Source: Pseudomonas sp. 7SR1 (GTDB lineage Bacteria > Pseudomonadota > Gammaproteobacteria > Pseudomonadales > Pseudomonadaceae). From it: DNA of 64,000 bases. The notes under the pieces are model-generated. The model saw nothing but the letters and a program-made list of their open reading frames with translations. It was not told where the DNA came from and ran no database searches. Below, piece by piece: positions 63,761 through 64,000 of this stretch (position 1 is the first letter of the stretch; each line of letters begins with the position of its first letter). Location: positions 3,983,001 through 4,047,000 of the forward strand of contig NZ_LT707064.1 in assembly GCF_900156465.1 (NCBI RefSeq), written 5' to 3'. A program made the translations under genes and the position numbers.

Positions 63761-64000
63761 TCACAGCCATTTGCGCAAGATGGCATCGTAGACGCCGTTG
63801 CGCTGGATCGCCTCCAGGCCCGCGCGGAATTTCTCCACCGTCTCGGCCGGTGTCTTGCGGCTGAACGCCATGCTCAGGCCTTCCTCGCTGCTGAGGTCGG
63901 GAATCGGCAGCGAACGAATCAGCACCTTGGCCGGGTCCTCGCCATTCTGGCGGGCCAGGTATTGTGCGTTGAGCTCGTTGGAAATCCACATTTCCACGTG
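63761..64000 (-). CDS. Solute-binding-like protein, C-terminal part (5' end outside window)
   Basis: About 80 residues of the C-terminal lobe of an SBP_bac_3-type protein are visible (MWISNELNAQYLARQNGEDPAKVLIRSLPIPDLSSEEGLSMAFSRKTPAETVEKFRAGLEAIQRNGVYDAILRKWL). The start lies beyond the right edge. The stop TGA is one base before the cyclase ATG, so they are translated together. The FSRKTPAETVEKFRAGLEAI end is typical of periplasmic amino-acid-type binding proteins. Confidence 0.85.
   Translation of the reverse strand, partial: HVEMWISNELNAQYLARQNGEDPAKVLIRSLPIPDLSSEEGLSMAFSRKTPAETVEKFRAGLEAIQRNGVYDAILRKWL

Noticed and set aside
1..64000. CRISPR arrays, tRNA or rRNA genes, IS transposases, prophage genes
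   Set aside because: No regularly spaced direct repeats, no cloverleaf-like or rRNA-like sequence and no transposase, integrase or phage structural motifs were noticed.

Overview
The window is a gene-dense, GC-rich (mostly above 60%), transposase-free stretch of chromosome. It is most consistent with a Pseudomonas of the P. fluorescens group: an HSI-III-like type VI secretion cluster, a xylose operon in the order xylA-xylF-xylG-xylH with divergent xylR, an acnB-type aconitase, an ANR-type anaerobic box, and REP sequences with the usual GAGCGGGCTTGCCCGC-like core. No rRNA, tRNA or CRISPR array was seen.

Region 1 (1-17.5 kb) is a complete set of core T6SS genes in two divergent operons: tssB-tssC-hcp-tssE-tssF-tssG-clpV on the minus strand and tssJ-tssK-tssL-tssM-tssA on the plus strand. 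Downstream of clpV, in clearly AT-richer DNA, lie two likely cargo genes. One encodes a protein with a permuted NlpC/P60-like His...Cys pattern. The other is a deaminase-fold toxin candidate (HAE and PCxxC motifs) cut by the window edge. No vgrG, PAAR, fha or regulator gene is present here.

Region 2 (17.4-36.4 kb) holds housekeeping and stress genes: a D-2-hydroxyacid dehydrogenase, a serine/threonine-type permease, acnB, a DUF1289 protein, an orphan Ig-like/invasin-tail protein flanked by a duplicated piece of a universal stress gene, an ANR-controlled tandem Usp, miaE, a GFA protein, the ada-alkA alkylation-repair pair, a secreted Gly-rich protein, a TrkH potassium transporter, a LysE exporter, an AraC regulator, a GAF-GGDEF cyclase, and an aldo/keto reductase divergent from a LysR regulator.

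Region 3 (36.4-46.7 kb) looks like one regulon. It contains an outer-membrane efflux factor, a TetR repressor, an RND pump (adaptor plus transporter) with a hotdog thioesterase, and a FabF-like ketosynthase with an MFS exporter. Three copies of the same 28-bp operator (TTGTGACCA-N10-TGGTCACAA) sit in front of the OMF/tetR pair, the adaptor gene and the ketosynthase gene. At two of them a perfect TTGACA -35 lies inside the operator. This linkage of efflux with fatty-acid-synthesis-type enzymes under one repressor is the best candidate here for an undescribed system.

Region 4 (46.7-50.3 kb) carries a quinone-oxidoreductase-like gene, an SDR with a divergent TetR gene and the 3' remnant of a lost nemA (old yellow enzyme), a truncated Sbal_3080-type lipoprotein gene and a DUF2846 lipoprotein. 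Region 5 (50.4-57 kb) is the xylose operon, with no xylB in view. Region 6 (57-61.4 kb) is an overlapping HscC (Hsp70) - membrane J-like protein - DUF3829 operon. Region 7 (61.7-64 kb) is a solute-binding protein - diguanylate cyclase - solute-binding protein operon running off the right edge. Three related short inverted-repeat elements each start exactly at a TAG stop codon.
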